From: Fulvivirga ligni
GTDB taxonomy: Bacteria > Bacteroidota > Bacteroidia > Cytophagales > Cyclobacteriaceae
DNA length: 64,000 bases
Direction: 5' to 3'
NCBI RefSeq assembly: GCF_021389935.1
Contig: NZ_CP089979.1
Span: 3,205,001 to 3,269,000, forward strand
Within the stretch, counting starts at the first letter, position 1; each line of letters begins with the position of its first letter. Positions 52,718 to 61,395 of this stretch are shown in pieces. The position numbers were made by a program, and so were the translations under genes. The notes under the pieces are model-generated. The model searched no databases, was not told the origin of the DNA, and saw nothing but the letters and a program-made list of their open reading frames with translations.

Positions 52718-55700
52718 AAACAATAAGGTCAGGAAATTGGATCAATAACAGCATAATTATGCTGTTATTGATTTTTAGTGTGGGATGTCAGCAGGAACAG
52801 GCTAGGAAAAAGCCAGCCGTATTAATCTTTAGCAAAACAGAAGGATACAGACATCAATCTATACCTAAGGGTATTGAAACTATCGAGAAATTAGCTCAGT
52901 CAATGGGTTATGAAACGGTAGCCACTGAAGATGCCGGCCTTATTTTCGAAGATACTTTAAAGGAATTCAGTGCGGTTGTATTCCTAAGTACTTCAGGTGA
53001 TGTTTTAAATGATGTTCAGCAGGTTGATTTACAGAGGTTTATCCAGGCTGGGGGTGGCTTTCTGGGAGTACACGGAGCTTCTACCACTGAGTATAACTGG
53101 CCGTGGTACGAGCACCTGATAGGTGGATATTTTAAAGACCATCCGGAGGTGCAGAAAGCGACTGTCAAAAAGGTGTCAGGTCAGTCTATTCTTCCTGATT
53201 CAATTCCTGATCAATGGTCTGTTACTGACGAATGGTATAATTTCAAATCTCAGGACAGCACCATTAAAATTTTACTTACCCTGGATGAAAGCAGCTACAA
53301 AGGTGGATCGATGGGCAAAGACCATCCCATTACCTGGTATCATGAGTATGACGGCGGTAGAGCTTTTTACACAGCTTTAGGACATACTGACGAAGAGTTT
53401 AATAATAAAGAATTTAAAGCTATTCTAGCCGCAGGTTTAGAGTATGCTGTAGGAAATGAAAAGCTTGATTACAAGCAAGTGTCTTCTCCTCGTAAGCCTG
53501 AAGACAATCGATTTAGTAAACGCGTATTAGACTTTAATTTATACGAACCTACCGAGCTGGCAGTGCTGCCAGATAATCGCGTAATGTTTGTTCAAAGAAG
53601 AGGCGAAGTAAAACTATACAAGCCTGGCCATGACGGTACCAAGCAGATTGCCAAATTGGATGTATATCATGAAAATGAAGATGGTTTAATGGGGCTGGGA
53701 GTAGATCCAAATTTTGCCAAGAACCATTGGATTTATATGTATTATTCGCCTGCAGGCAGCGAGGCTGTAAACCGATTATCCAGGTTTACTATGAAAGGTG
53801 ATGAAATACTCTTTGACACAGAAAAGATCATGCTATCTATTCCTGTGCAGCGAGAGGAATGTTGTCACACCGGAGGCTCCATTGCTTTCGGACCTGATGG
53901 AAACCTTTTCCTTTCTACTGGAGATAACTCCAATCCATTTGATTCTGAGGGTTTTAACCCAATTGATGAGCGCGAGGGCAGAAGTGCCTGGGATGCTCAA
54001 AAGTCATCAGCTAATACTAATGATCTTCGTGGTAAGATCTTAAGAATTCACCCTGAAGATGATGGAACCTACACTATTCCCGAAGGTAATTTATTCCCGA
54101 AAGGTACCCCGAAGACCAGGCCTGAAATCTATGTGATGGGTAATCGTAATCCATACAGAATAGCGGTAGATCAAAAGAACGGAACACTTTATTGGGGTGA
54201 AGTAGGACCAGATGCTGGTGAAACTGACAGCCTACGCGGTCCTCGTGGTCATGATGAGATCAACAGAGCACCAAAGGCTGGTTTTTATGGTTGGCCATAC
54301 TTTGTGGGCGATAATAAACCTTATAGACATTATGATTTCACAACTCAGGAGCCCAATGCTTTCTTTGATGTGAATCATCCGGTAAATACATCGCCTAATA
54401 ATACCGGCTTGAAAGACCTTCCTCCAGCTCAGCCCGCGCTAATCTGGTATCCTTATGCCGCTTCTCCTGAATTTCCTATCGTAGGTTCAGGTGGTAGAAA
54501 TGCTATGGCAGGTACGGTTTATTACAGTGATCTGTACAAGGACAGTCCATATAAATTCCCAGATTATTATGATGATAAGTTGATTATCTATGACTGGATT
54601 CGTAACTGGGTTTTGGCGGTAACGCTAAATGAAAAAGGTGAAATAGTAAGCATAGAGCAGCTTCTCACCAACATGAAGTTCAGTAACATGATGGATATGG
54701 CCTTTTCTGATGATGGAGTAATGTACTGTCTTGAATATGGTAAGGGCTGGTTCCAGCAAAATATAGATGCCAGACTATGCAGAATTGATTATAATGCCGG
54801 AAACAGAAGGCCGATAATTGAAGTTTCGGAAGGTGCTTCTGTTGGTAGAGCGCCACTTACAGTTGATTTTTCAGCTAAAGAATCATATGATCCTGATCGA
54901 GATCCAATAAAATTCAAATGGTTGGTTAACAATCAGAAGAGAGCAGATGGACCAGACTTTAAATATACTTTCGAAGAACCAGGCGAATATTTCGTGAACC
55001 TTATTGTAACTGATGATAATGGAGGTTATTCTGAAGAGAAAAGGCTGGTAAGCGTTGGTAATGAGCCGCCAAAAGTAGAAATAGATATTGCTGGTAACAG
55101 CAGCTTTTTCTGGCCTGGAAGAAACGTAAAATACACCGTGAAGGTATCTGACTTTGAAGACGGAAGCACCGATAATACTATTGCTTCCAGTGAAGTACGT
55201 GTAAGAAGAAACTACCTGGAGAAAGGTCTTGATTTCACAGAAGTTAGCCAGGGGCATCAATTGCCTGCCACTGCTGATTTGGGTGAATCACTGATCTCTG
55301 ATAGTGACTGTAGCTCATGTCATAAAGTAGATGGAGAATCCATTGGTCCTTCATTTAAACGTGTGGCAGAGAAATACAAGGAAGATCCAGGAGCAACCAC
55401 CTATTTGGCCAACAAGATTATTAAAGGTGGTGGTGGTGTTTGGGGCGAGCAGGCTATGTCAGCCCACCCTTCGTTAGACCCTGATGATGTGGCTAAAATG
55501 GTTAAATACGTCATGTCGCTGTCTAGTTCTAAACCTAAGGAGCCAGGCTTGCCATTGGTGGGTACGTTTAAGACTTCAGATCCTAAACCCGATAATCATG
55601 AAGCCATGTATATCTTATCTGCCAGCTATGTAGATAAGGGCGCAGATGTAGGTCGTTTGCAAACAGTGGAGCAAGTGATATTACGAGATGTTCAGATGGA

Positions 55701-56079
55701 AGCAGGCCATTACAGTGAGGCTCATGAAGTATCAGAGTTTAGCCAGAGTAATGGAAACGTCATCATTAGCAATATTAAAAATGGCTCTTATCTTCGCTAT
55801 GATAATATTGATTTTACTGATGTTAATTCACTGTCACTCCACATGGACTTTAGAAACAGCAGCCTTGTTGGAGGTAATGTACAGGTGAGACTTGATGCAT
55901 TGGATGGTGAAGTAATAGGAGAGGGGCCTTTCCAGGGTGAAAACTGGGAGGTAATTAATGTTCCTTTGAATAAGTCTACAGGAAAGCATAACTTCTACCT
56001 GATATTCACTAACACCCAGGGAAATGACGAAATTTTAGGCTTCCTTGACTGGATTGAATTTAATATAGATAAAAACTAA
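52714..56079 (+). CDS. Giant lipoprotein: ThuA - sorbosone-dehydrogenase-like propeller - PKD - cytochrome c - CBM6-like
   Basis: A 1121-residue lipoprotein starting at TTG 52714, which overlaps the upstream TGA, with signal MLLLIFSVGC. ThuA-like domain about 30-245 (VLIFSKTEGYRHQSIPKGIE), glucose/sorbosone dehydrogenase-like propeller about 277-695 (GSIAFGPDGNLFLSTGDN, EVGPDAGETD), PKD about 700-790, cytochrome c with CSSCH at 866-870 and axial Met915 in QAMSAHP, CBM6-like domain about 975-1119. The cytochrome closely matches that of the upstream gene. Probably oxidises sugars at the cell surface or in the periplasm. Confidence 0.88.
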   Translation: MKTIRSGNWINNSIIMLLLIFSVGCQQEQARKKPAVLIFSKTEGYRHQSIPKGIETIEKLAQSMGYETVATEDAGLIFEDTLKEFSAVVFLSTSGDVLNDVQQVDLQRFIQAGGGFLGVHGASTTEYNWPWYEHLIGGYFKDHPEVQKATVKKVSGQSILPDSIPDQWSVTDEWYNFKSQDSTIKILLTLDESSYKGGSMGKDHPITWYHEYDGGRAFYTALGHTDEEFNNKEFKAILAAGLEYAVGNEKLDYKQVSSPRKPEDNRFSKRVLDFNLYEPTELAVLPDNRVMFVQRRGEVKLYKPGHDGTKQIAKLDVYHENEDGLMGLGVDPNFAKNHWIYMYYSPAGSEAVNRLSRFTMKGDEILFDTEKIMLSIPVQREECCHTGGSIAFGPDGNLFLSTGDNSNPFDSEGFNPIDEREGRSAWDAQKSSANTNDLRGKILRIHPEDDGTYTIPEGNLFPKGTPKTRPEIYVMGNRNPYRIAVDQKNGTLYWGEVGPDAGETDSLRGPRGHDEINRAPKAGFYGWPYFVGDNKPYRHYDFTTQEPNAFFDVNHPVNTSPNNTGLKDLPPAQPALIWYPYAASPEFPIVGSGGRNAMAGTVYYSDLYKDSPYKFPDYYDDKLIIYDWIRNWVLAVTLNEKGEIVSIEQLLTNMKFSNMMDMAFSDDGVMYCLEYGKGWFQQNIDARLCRIDYNAGNRRPIIEVSEGASVGRAPLTVDFSAKESYDPDRDPIKFKWLVNNQKRADGPDFKYTFEEPGEYFVNLIVTDDNGGYSEEKRLVSVGNEPPKVEIDIAGNSSFFWPGRNVKYTVKVSDFEDGSTDNTIASSEVRVRRNYLEKGLDFTEVSQGHQLPATADLGESLISDSDCSSCHKVDGESIGPSFKRVAEKYKEDPGATTYLANKIIKGGGGVWGEQAMSAHPSLDPDDVAKMVKYVMSLSSSKPKEPGLPLVGTFKTSDPKPDNHEAMYILSASYVDKGADVGRLQTVEQVILRDVQMEAGHYSEAHEVSEFSQSNGNVIISNIKNGSYLRYDNIDFTDVNSLSLHMDFRNSSLVGGNVQVRLDALDGEVIGEGPFQGENWEVINVPLNKSTGKHNFYLIFTNTQGNDEILGFLDWIEFNIDKN

Positions 56080-56092
56080 ACCTCATAAATAA

Positions 56093-56959
56093 ATGCATAA
56101 TCGCAGAACCTTTTTAAAATATAGTGCCGTAATAGGAGCAGGAGTATTGACGATGCCCTCTTGCATGGGATCAACTTCACAAGCCACTGGTATTCAGCTT
56201 TATACACTAAGAGATGAGATGGGCAGCGATCCCAAAGGTACCTTAAAGAAAATTGCTGATATTGGTTATAAGGAAGTAGAATCAGCAGGTTATGGTGGTC
56301 GTAAATACTATGGTTTTTCAGCTTCAGAGTTCAAAAAGATATTGGATGATACCGGACTGAACATGGTCAGCGGCCATTACATGACAGGCCGAATTAACGG
56401 GGACCAGCAAGGCAGCCTCAGCAATGGCTGGGAGCAGGCTGTCGAAGATGCAGCTACTGCAGGTCAAAAATATATGGTAGTAGCATATTTGGTTGATGAA
56501 GAAAGAAAGTCTTTAGATGATTATAAAAGCCTAACCGACCTACTTAATAAATGTGGTGAGACTTGTAAGAAAAGTGGCATTCAGCTGTGCTACCATAATC
56601 ATGATTTTGAATTCAAGAGCTTTGATGGTACCGAAGGGTATGATGTACTTTTGAATGATACTGACGAAGACCTCTTGAAAATGGAACTTGATCTTTTCTG
56701 GGCTACCAAGGCTGATAAAGATCCTGTGAAATTGTTTGAAGCTCACAAAGGTCGTTTCCCATTATGGCATGTAAAAGATATGGATGCTGACGGAAACTTT
56801 GCCGCAGTAGGCACCGGATCAATTGATTTTAAAAGGATCTTCGATGCCGCAGGTGCATCAGGTATGAAGCACTACTTTGTGGAGCAAGATGTGATAAAAG
56901 GAGATCATATTCAGACCATTACGACTAGCTATAAGAACGTACAGAAAATCATTTCATAA
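56093..56959 (+). CDS. Secreted xylose-isomerase-like TIM-barrel protein with Tat signal
   Basis: A 288-residue protein starting with a Tat signal (NRRTFLKYSAVIGAGVLTMP) whose lipobox-like PSCMG may also lipidate it. The barrel motifs KEVESAGYGG, LCYHNHDFEFK, MELDLFWATKA and LWHVKDMD match the sugar isomerase/epimerase group, with His-Asn-His and acidic metal ligands. It is separate from the cytoplasmic barrel at 47908 and should act in the periplasm on the oxidised sugars. Confidence 0.87.
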   Translation: MHNRRTFLKYSAVIGAGVLTMPSCMGSTSQATGIQLYTLRDEMGSDPKGTLKKIADIGYKEVESAGYGGRKYYGFSASEFKKILDDTGLNMVSGHYMTGRINGDQQGSLSNGWEQAVEDAATAGQKYMVVAYLVDEERKSLDDYKSLTDLLNKCGETCKKSGIQLCYHNHDFEFKSFDGTEGYDVLLNDTDEDLLKMELDLFWATKADKDPVKLFEAHKGRFPLWHVKDMDADGNFAAVGTGSIDFKRIFDAAGASGMKHYFVEQDVIKGDHIQTITTSYKNVQKIIS

Positions 56960-56980
56960 GACTCAAAAGATATTTTTTGA

Positions 56981-59248
56981 ATGAAGTATTTTTTACTGCT
57001 AACCATGCAGTTCACGTGCCTTTTAGGGTGGGCACAAAGGCCTGAGCAGTCAATCAGAGGCCATATATATGATGATGTCAGTGGAGCCCCAATAGAGGGT
57101 GTGGAGATAAGCTTGAAAGATACAGAGCCAGCTAAAGGCGCCGTTACAGATAGTAATGGCGCCTTTGAGTTGACTCAAGTATCTGTAGGGCGGTATATAG
57201 TGCAAATAAGCCATATCGGATATCAATCTCAGGCATTTGACTTGGTGCTGGATGCCGGCAGGCCATTCTCATTAGAAGTGAAATTGGAAACGTCTGTCAA
57301 CGAACTGGATGAGGTAGTGATCAAAGAAGAGCCTTATATCTCAAACCCTAATGAAATTGGCAATCGGTCTGTTACTATTGAGCAATCGAACCGATTTTCG
57401 GCCAACTATATGGATCCTGCCAGGGTAATGATGACTTTCCCTGGAGTAATGCCGCAAAATGATCAGAATAACAACCTGATTATCAATGGTAAATCACCCA
57501 ATAGTGTGCAATGGAGGCTTCAGGGAATGTATATTGTGAATCCCAATCACTTGGCCAATGCTGGAACCATCAGCGATCAACCAGCTTTGAATGGTGGTGG
57601 CGTTAATATGATCAGCACTCAGATGCTCAGCAGCACTGATTTTATGACGCCTGTATTTTCGGGGCCTTATGGTAGCGCCAGTTCAGCCATTGTGAATATG
57701 AACTTCAGACCGGGCGATAAGTATGAGAACCATTACACATTGCAAGCGAGCCTGATCGGAATTGATGTGGCCGCTGAAGGACCTATTAAAAAAGAGAAAT
57801 CATCTTTTCTTGCAAACTATAGATACTCAACCGTTGGTCTTCTAAGTAAGATGGGAGTTGATTTTGGTGGTGAAGAGATTGATTATCAGGACTTTTCTTT
57901 TAACTATGATGCTAATCAGAAAAAAGGAGGTAAACTCAATATCTTTGGTGCTATTGGTACTTCTAATAATGATTTTACACATTTAGAGTTTGAAGAATGG
58001 GAGTATGATAAGGACAGTACAGATGTGAAATACCATTCCACCGAAGGCGTGTTGGGAATTACTGAATTACTGCCATTGTCGTCTAACACCTCGCTCTTTT
58101 TAGGCACCACTTTTTCGGGTACTAAATCTAAAAGAGAAGGCTTTTCCGTAGGCCGTGACGGTGAGCGAGTGGATCAATATCAGTTATATGAAGGCCAGCA
58201 AACTCTATGGTCTAACCGATTAGAGTTATCTGCAAAATTCTCTAATAAAGTTTCCTTGCAAACGGGGGCTGTGGTTAACATAAGTGATTATGAAATCGAT
58301 AATGTTAACTCTTCTGAATTAATGTATCCTGAAAAAATAGTCGATAATTCTATCGTAATGGTTCGCCCATATGCTACTGTTAACTGGGCCGTATCGCAGC
58401 ATTCGAGGTTAAAAGGAGGCGTGCAATATTACCATACTGATGTGGCTAACGATAACGCTGTTTTACCTAGCGTATCGTATAATTATACTTTTACCAATGG
58501 TGATAATTTTGTTATACAATATGGTATTCAGGCTCAGCGTATGTTAGATGCTAACTACACCAACCATAATGAGCTAAAGGCTGCTAAGTTCCACCATGCC
58601 GGAATAGGATATAACATGCATTTTAAGAATCATGTATTGTTCAGTGAAGTCTTCTATGAGCATTTTTATGACGTACCAGTCACTTATTACAATTCTCCAT
58701 TCTCTGCACTTAATGTGTTTGGTGAGATAGTGAGTGATGGATTAGTTAATGATGGAGTAGGCAACTTTAAAGGGGTGAATATGAGCTTAGAAAGACCCAT
58801 GCAAGATGGGTATTACTATATCCTCAGTACTTCATTTTATGATGCTACCTACGAAGGTAAAGATGGTCTTGAGCGAGAAGCAAGGTTTAATGGGAAATAT
58901 ACCATCAGTCTTACAGGAGGTAAAGATATTTATAAGGAAAAGGATGGTGGTGTGCTCAGAACTATTGGCATCAACGGTAGAGCTTACTACGCTGGTGGGC
59001 ACCGAGACGTGTCCAGAGGTTTTTATTATAATGAAGATCGCAGGTTAGATGATTATAAACGATTGGACCTGCGCATTACCTTTAAAAAGGAAAAGCCAAA
59101 TTATACCCGAACTATCGGTCTTGATTTGCAAAACGTATTCTCATTTCAAAACGAATGGTATGAATACTATGATGCTCGCAAAGGAGAGGTGGTAACTAAA
59201 AATCAATTGGGCATTATTCCTGTAATTTTGTATAAAGTAGAATTTTAA
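56981..59248 (+). CDS. TonB-dependent receptor with carboxypeptidase-regulatory-like domain
   Basis: A 755-residue receptor with signal peptide (LTMQFTCLLGWAQ), CarboxypepD_reg-like domain (IRGHIYDDVSGAPIEGVEI), TonB-box region LDEVVIKEE, plug (NGKSPNSVQWRLQGMYIVNPNHL) and barrel ending YKVEF. It resembles the receptor at 313-2694; the plug loop reads RLQG instead of RLDG. It is the likely outer-membrane importer for the substrate of the sugar-oxidation genes around it. Confidence 0.9.
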   Translation: MKYFLLLTMQFTCLLGWAQRPEQSIRGHIYDDVSGAPIEGVEISLKDTEPAKGAVTDSNGAFELTQVSVGRYIVQISHIGYQSQAFDLVLDAGRPFSLEVKLETSVNELDEVVIKEEPYISNPNEIGNRSVTIEQSNRFSANYMDPARVMMTFPGVMPQNDQNNNLIINGKSPNSVQWRLQGMYIVNPNHLANAGTISDQPALNGGGVNMISTQMLSSTDFMTPVFSGPYGSASSAIVNMNFRPGDKYENHYTLQASLIGIDVAAEGPIKKEKSSFLANYRYSTVGLLSKMGVDFGGEEIDYQDFSFNYDANQKKGGKLNIFGAIGTSNNDFTHLEFEEWEYDKDSTDVKYHSTEGVLGITELLPLSSNTSLFLGTTFSGTKSKREGFSVGRDGERVDQYQLYEGQQTLWSNRLELSAKFSNKVSLQTGAVVNISDYEIDNVNSSELMYPEKIVDNSIVMVRPYATVNWAVSQHSRLKGGVQYYHTDVANDNAVLPSVSYNYTFTNGDNFVIQYGIQAQRMLDANYTNHNELKAAKFHHAGIGYNMHFKNHVLFSEVFYEHFYDVPVTYYNSPFSALNVFGEIVSDGLVNDGVGNFKGVNMSLERPMQDGYYYILSTSFYDATYEGKDGLEREARFNGKYTISLTGGKDIYKEKDGGVLRTIGINGRAYYAGGHRDVSRGFYYNEDRRLDDYKRLDLRITFKKEKPNYTRTIGLDLQNVFSFQNEWYEYYDARKGEVVTKNQLGIIPVILYKVEF

Positions 59249-59252
59249 ATGT

Positions 59253-59630
59253 ATGAGAATATTAAGTTTAGTATTTGCCTTGCTGTTTTTTGCTTTTGCA
59301 GCACTACAATGGAATGATCCTGATCCATTACTCTGGATACTCATTTATGGTTATGTAGCTGTGGTAGCTTTGCTGGATTTTCTAAATAAGACCATTAACC
59401 CTCTAATCATTCTTATTTCAGTTATAGCAGGGTTTCTATATAGCTTTTTCTATTTACCAGGATTGATAGATCTTTTAGATAGAGGAGGGTTCAACCAGCT
59501 GGCAGCGGAGATGCATGCATCTACCATGTACATAGAAGAGTCGCGCGAATTTCTAGGTTTACTTATTGCTTTAGGTGTACTTTTGTTCTATTATTTTAGA
59601 TACAAAAGGAAATACCATGCTACTAAATAA
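59253..59630 (+). CDS. Transmembrane family 220-like small membrane protein
   Basis: A 125-residue protein with about four membrane helices (LSLVFALLFFAFAALQWNDPDPLLWILIYGYVAVVAL, IILISVIAGFLYSFFYL, FLGLLIALGVLLFYYF). The QWNDPDPLLW motif is the TMEM220-type signature. Function unknown. Starts 4 bp after the receptor stop and its end overlaps the amylase gene by 14 bp. Confidence 0.82.
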   Translation: MRILSLVFALLFFAFAALQWNDPDPLLWILIYGYVAVVALLDFLNKTINPLIILISVIAGFLYSFFYLPGLIDLLDRGGFNQLAAEMHASTMYIEESREFLGLLIALGVLLFYYFRYKRKYHATK

Positions 59631-61215
59631 ACCAGGACTAATTTGCCTTGTTTTATTCTTTGTGTTTTTAACAGGATGCAAGGAAATGGAACAAGAAGAA
59701 AAAATGATTGATTCGTGGCCTAAAAATGGCCTTACATATGAGATTTTTGTGCAGTCATATTGTGACTCTAACGATGATGGTATAGGTGATATAAAAGGAA
59801 TGGAGTCTAAGCTGGACTATCTGCAGCATCTGGGTGTAGAGGCTGTATGGTTAATGCCTATTATGCCTTCTCCTTCCTATCATAAATATGATGTTACCGA
59901 TTATAAAGCCATTCATCCAGACTATGGTACCATAGATGATTTTAAGGCTTTTGTAGATTCTGCCCATCAGCACAATATAAAAGTGGTGATAGATCTGATT
60001 ATCAATCACACTTCTGATAAGCATCCATGGTTTTTGGAAGCTATCAAAGGTGAGGATAACCCGTACAGAGACTATTTTGTATGGGCCAATAAAGATTCCA
60101 TTGCAGAAGAGATATCAAAGAAGGAAACCACCTTCGATTCAGATAATATCCAGCAGTGGCACGCCGTAAATGGCGATGAAGAAGGCGAACATTACTATGG
60201 CTTTTTTACTGGTATGATGCCAGATCTTAACTACGACAACCCTAAGGTAAGAGAAGAAGTTTATGACATCGGTAAGTTCTGGCTTTCTGAAGTTGGCGTA
60301 GATGGTTTTAGACTAGATGCTGCCAAGCATATTTACCCTGATGACCGAGCTGAAGACAGTCATGCTTTTTGGGAAGAATTTCAGCAAAAGATGCAAGAAG
60401 TAAAGCCTGATGTGTATTTGGTAGGAGAGGTTTGGGCTAATACCGAAACACAAGCTCCATATGCCAAAGGTTTCTCGGCACTCTTTAATTTTGATCTGGC
60501 TTACAGTATTTTAAATACGGTGAATGAAGGCGCTGATCAGTCAGCATTTGTATCTGGGCATAGCTTGGAAATGAATAAGGAAAAGTCTTTGGTTCAAGGA
60601 TTTATGGATAATCAAAAGGCTTTCCAGAAGCTAAACAAAGATTTCATTCTGGCTACTTTTCTCAGTAATCATGATCAGAACAGAGTAATGAGTGTACTCG
60701 GAGATGACCCCGCTAAGGCCAAGGTAGCCGCATCTATTCTACTTACATTGCCAGGTGCACCTTATTTGTATTATGGTGAAGAAATAGGCATGAAGGGTAT
60801 GAAGCCTGACGAAAATATAAGAGAGCCCTTTTTATGGGATGTGGGTGAAGCCGATACTGGCCGAACCAGCTGGATGGAAGCGAAGTTCACTACAGAACAA
60901 ACGGTAGCACCACTAAGTGTGCAATCTAATGACCCTAACTCTGTTTATAATCATTACTTAAATATGATTCACCTGAGGAGAACAAGTGAGGCTTTGACCA
61001 ATGGATCTATTTCTATCATGGACTTTCAAAACCCGCAACTAGTGGCATTTGTAAGACAAGCTGAAGGGCAGACTCTGTATGTGGTACATAACATATCGGC
61101 TGACGCACAGGAGCTTAAGGATGAGTTGCTAGACGGGAAAGAAGTGCTGTATAAGTCATTTGAGAATGAGGATATCAAGGAATTGCCAGCTTATTCTACC
61201 ATTATTCTTAAATAA
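59617..61215 (+). CDS. GH13 alpha-amylase-family lipoprotein
   Basis: From ATG 59617 a 532-residue lipoprotein (LFFVFLTGCKE). GH13 regions: I DLIINHTS, II GFRLDAAKH with nucleophile Asp234, III VGEVW with acid/base Glu271, IV FLSNHDQNR with transition-state Asp353; the barrel and a C-terminal beta domain are complete. Closest by feel to alpha-glucosidase or trehalose-type members; the specific substrate is open. It supplies hydrolysis beside the oxidative enzymes and ends the operon-like run. Confidence 0.93.
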   Translation: MLLNKPGLICLVLFFVFLTGCKEMEQEEKMIDSWPKNGLTYEIFVQSYCDSNDDGIGDIKGMESKLDYLQHLGVEAVWLMPIMPSPSYHKYDVTDYKAIHPDYGTIDDFKAFVDSAHQHNIKVVIDLIINHTSDKHPWFLEAIKGEDNPYRDYFVWANKDSIAEEISKKETTFDSDNIQQWHAVNGDEEGEHYYGFFTGMMPDLNYDNPKVREEVYDIGKFWLSEVGVDGFRLDAAKHIYPDDRAEDSHAFWEEFQQKMQEVKPDVYLVGEVWANTETQAPYAKGFSALFNFDLAYSILNTVNEGADQSAFVSGHSLEMNKEKSLVQGFMDNQKAFQKLNKDFILATFLSNHDQNRVMSVLGDDPAKAKVAASILLTLPGAPYLYYGEEIGMKGMKPDENIREPFLWDVGEADTGRTSWMEAKFTTEQTVAPLSVQSNDPNSVYNHYLNMIHLRRTSEALTNGSISIMDFQNPQLVAFVRQAEGQTLYVVHNISADAQELKDELLDGKEVLYKSFENEDIKELPAYSTIILK

Positions 61216-61275
61216 TTTTTAATTGATCTAAAAAAAGATAAATACACCTTGCTCATGTAAGGTTTGAACTCTTTT

Positions 61276-61329
61276 AAAAAATCGCTAGTTTAGATGATAT
61301 ATATAAGATCGTCTTACCAGCGATTTTTT
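61276..61329. terminator. Long bidirectional hairpin terminator after GH13 gene
   Basis: AAAAAATCGCT (61276-61286) pairs with AGCGATTTTTT (61319-61329), and AGATGAT with ATCGTCT form an inner stem (one G-U). Flanked by A and T tracts. Confidence 0.8.
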
Positions 61330-61348
61330 TTATTTTGATCAGACCTAA

Positions 61349-61391
61349 GCCGTTACTCGAAACCACCAGGTTTTTACTTACTAACAACGGC
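61349..61391 (+). promoter_or_regulatory. Nested hairpin in the leader of the sensor gene
   Basis: GCCGTT (61349-61354) and AACGGC (61386-61391) enclose AAACC-N4-GGTTT (61360-61373) directly before ATG 61396. Could affect translation start. Confidence 0.4.
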
Positions 61392-61395
61392 AACC

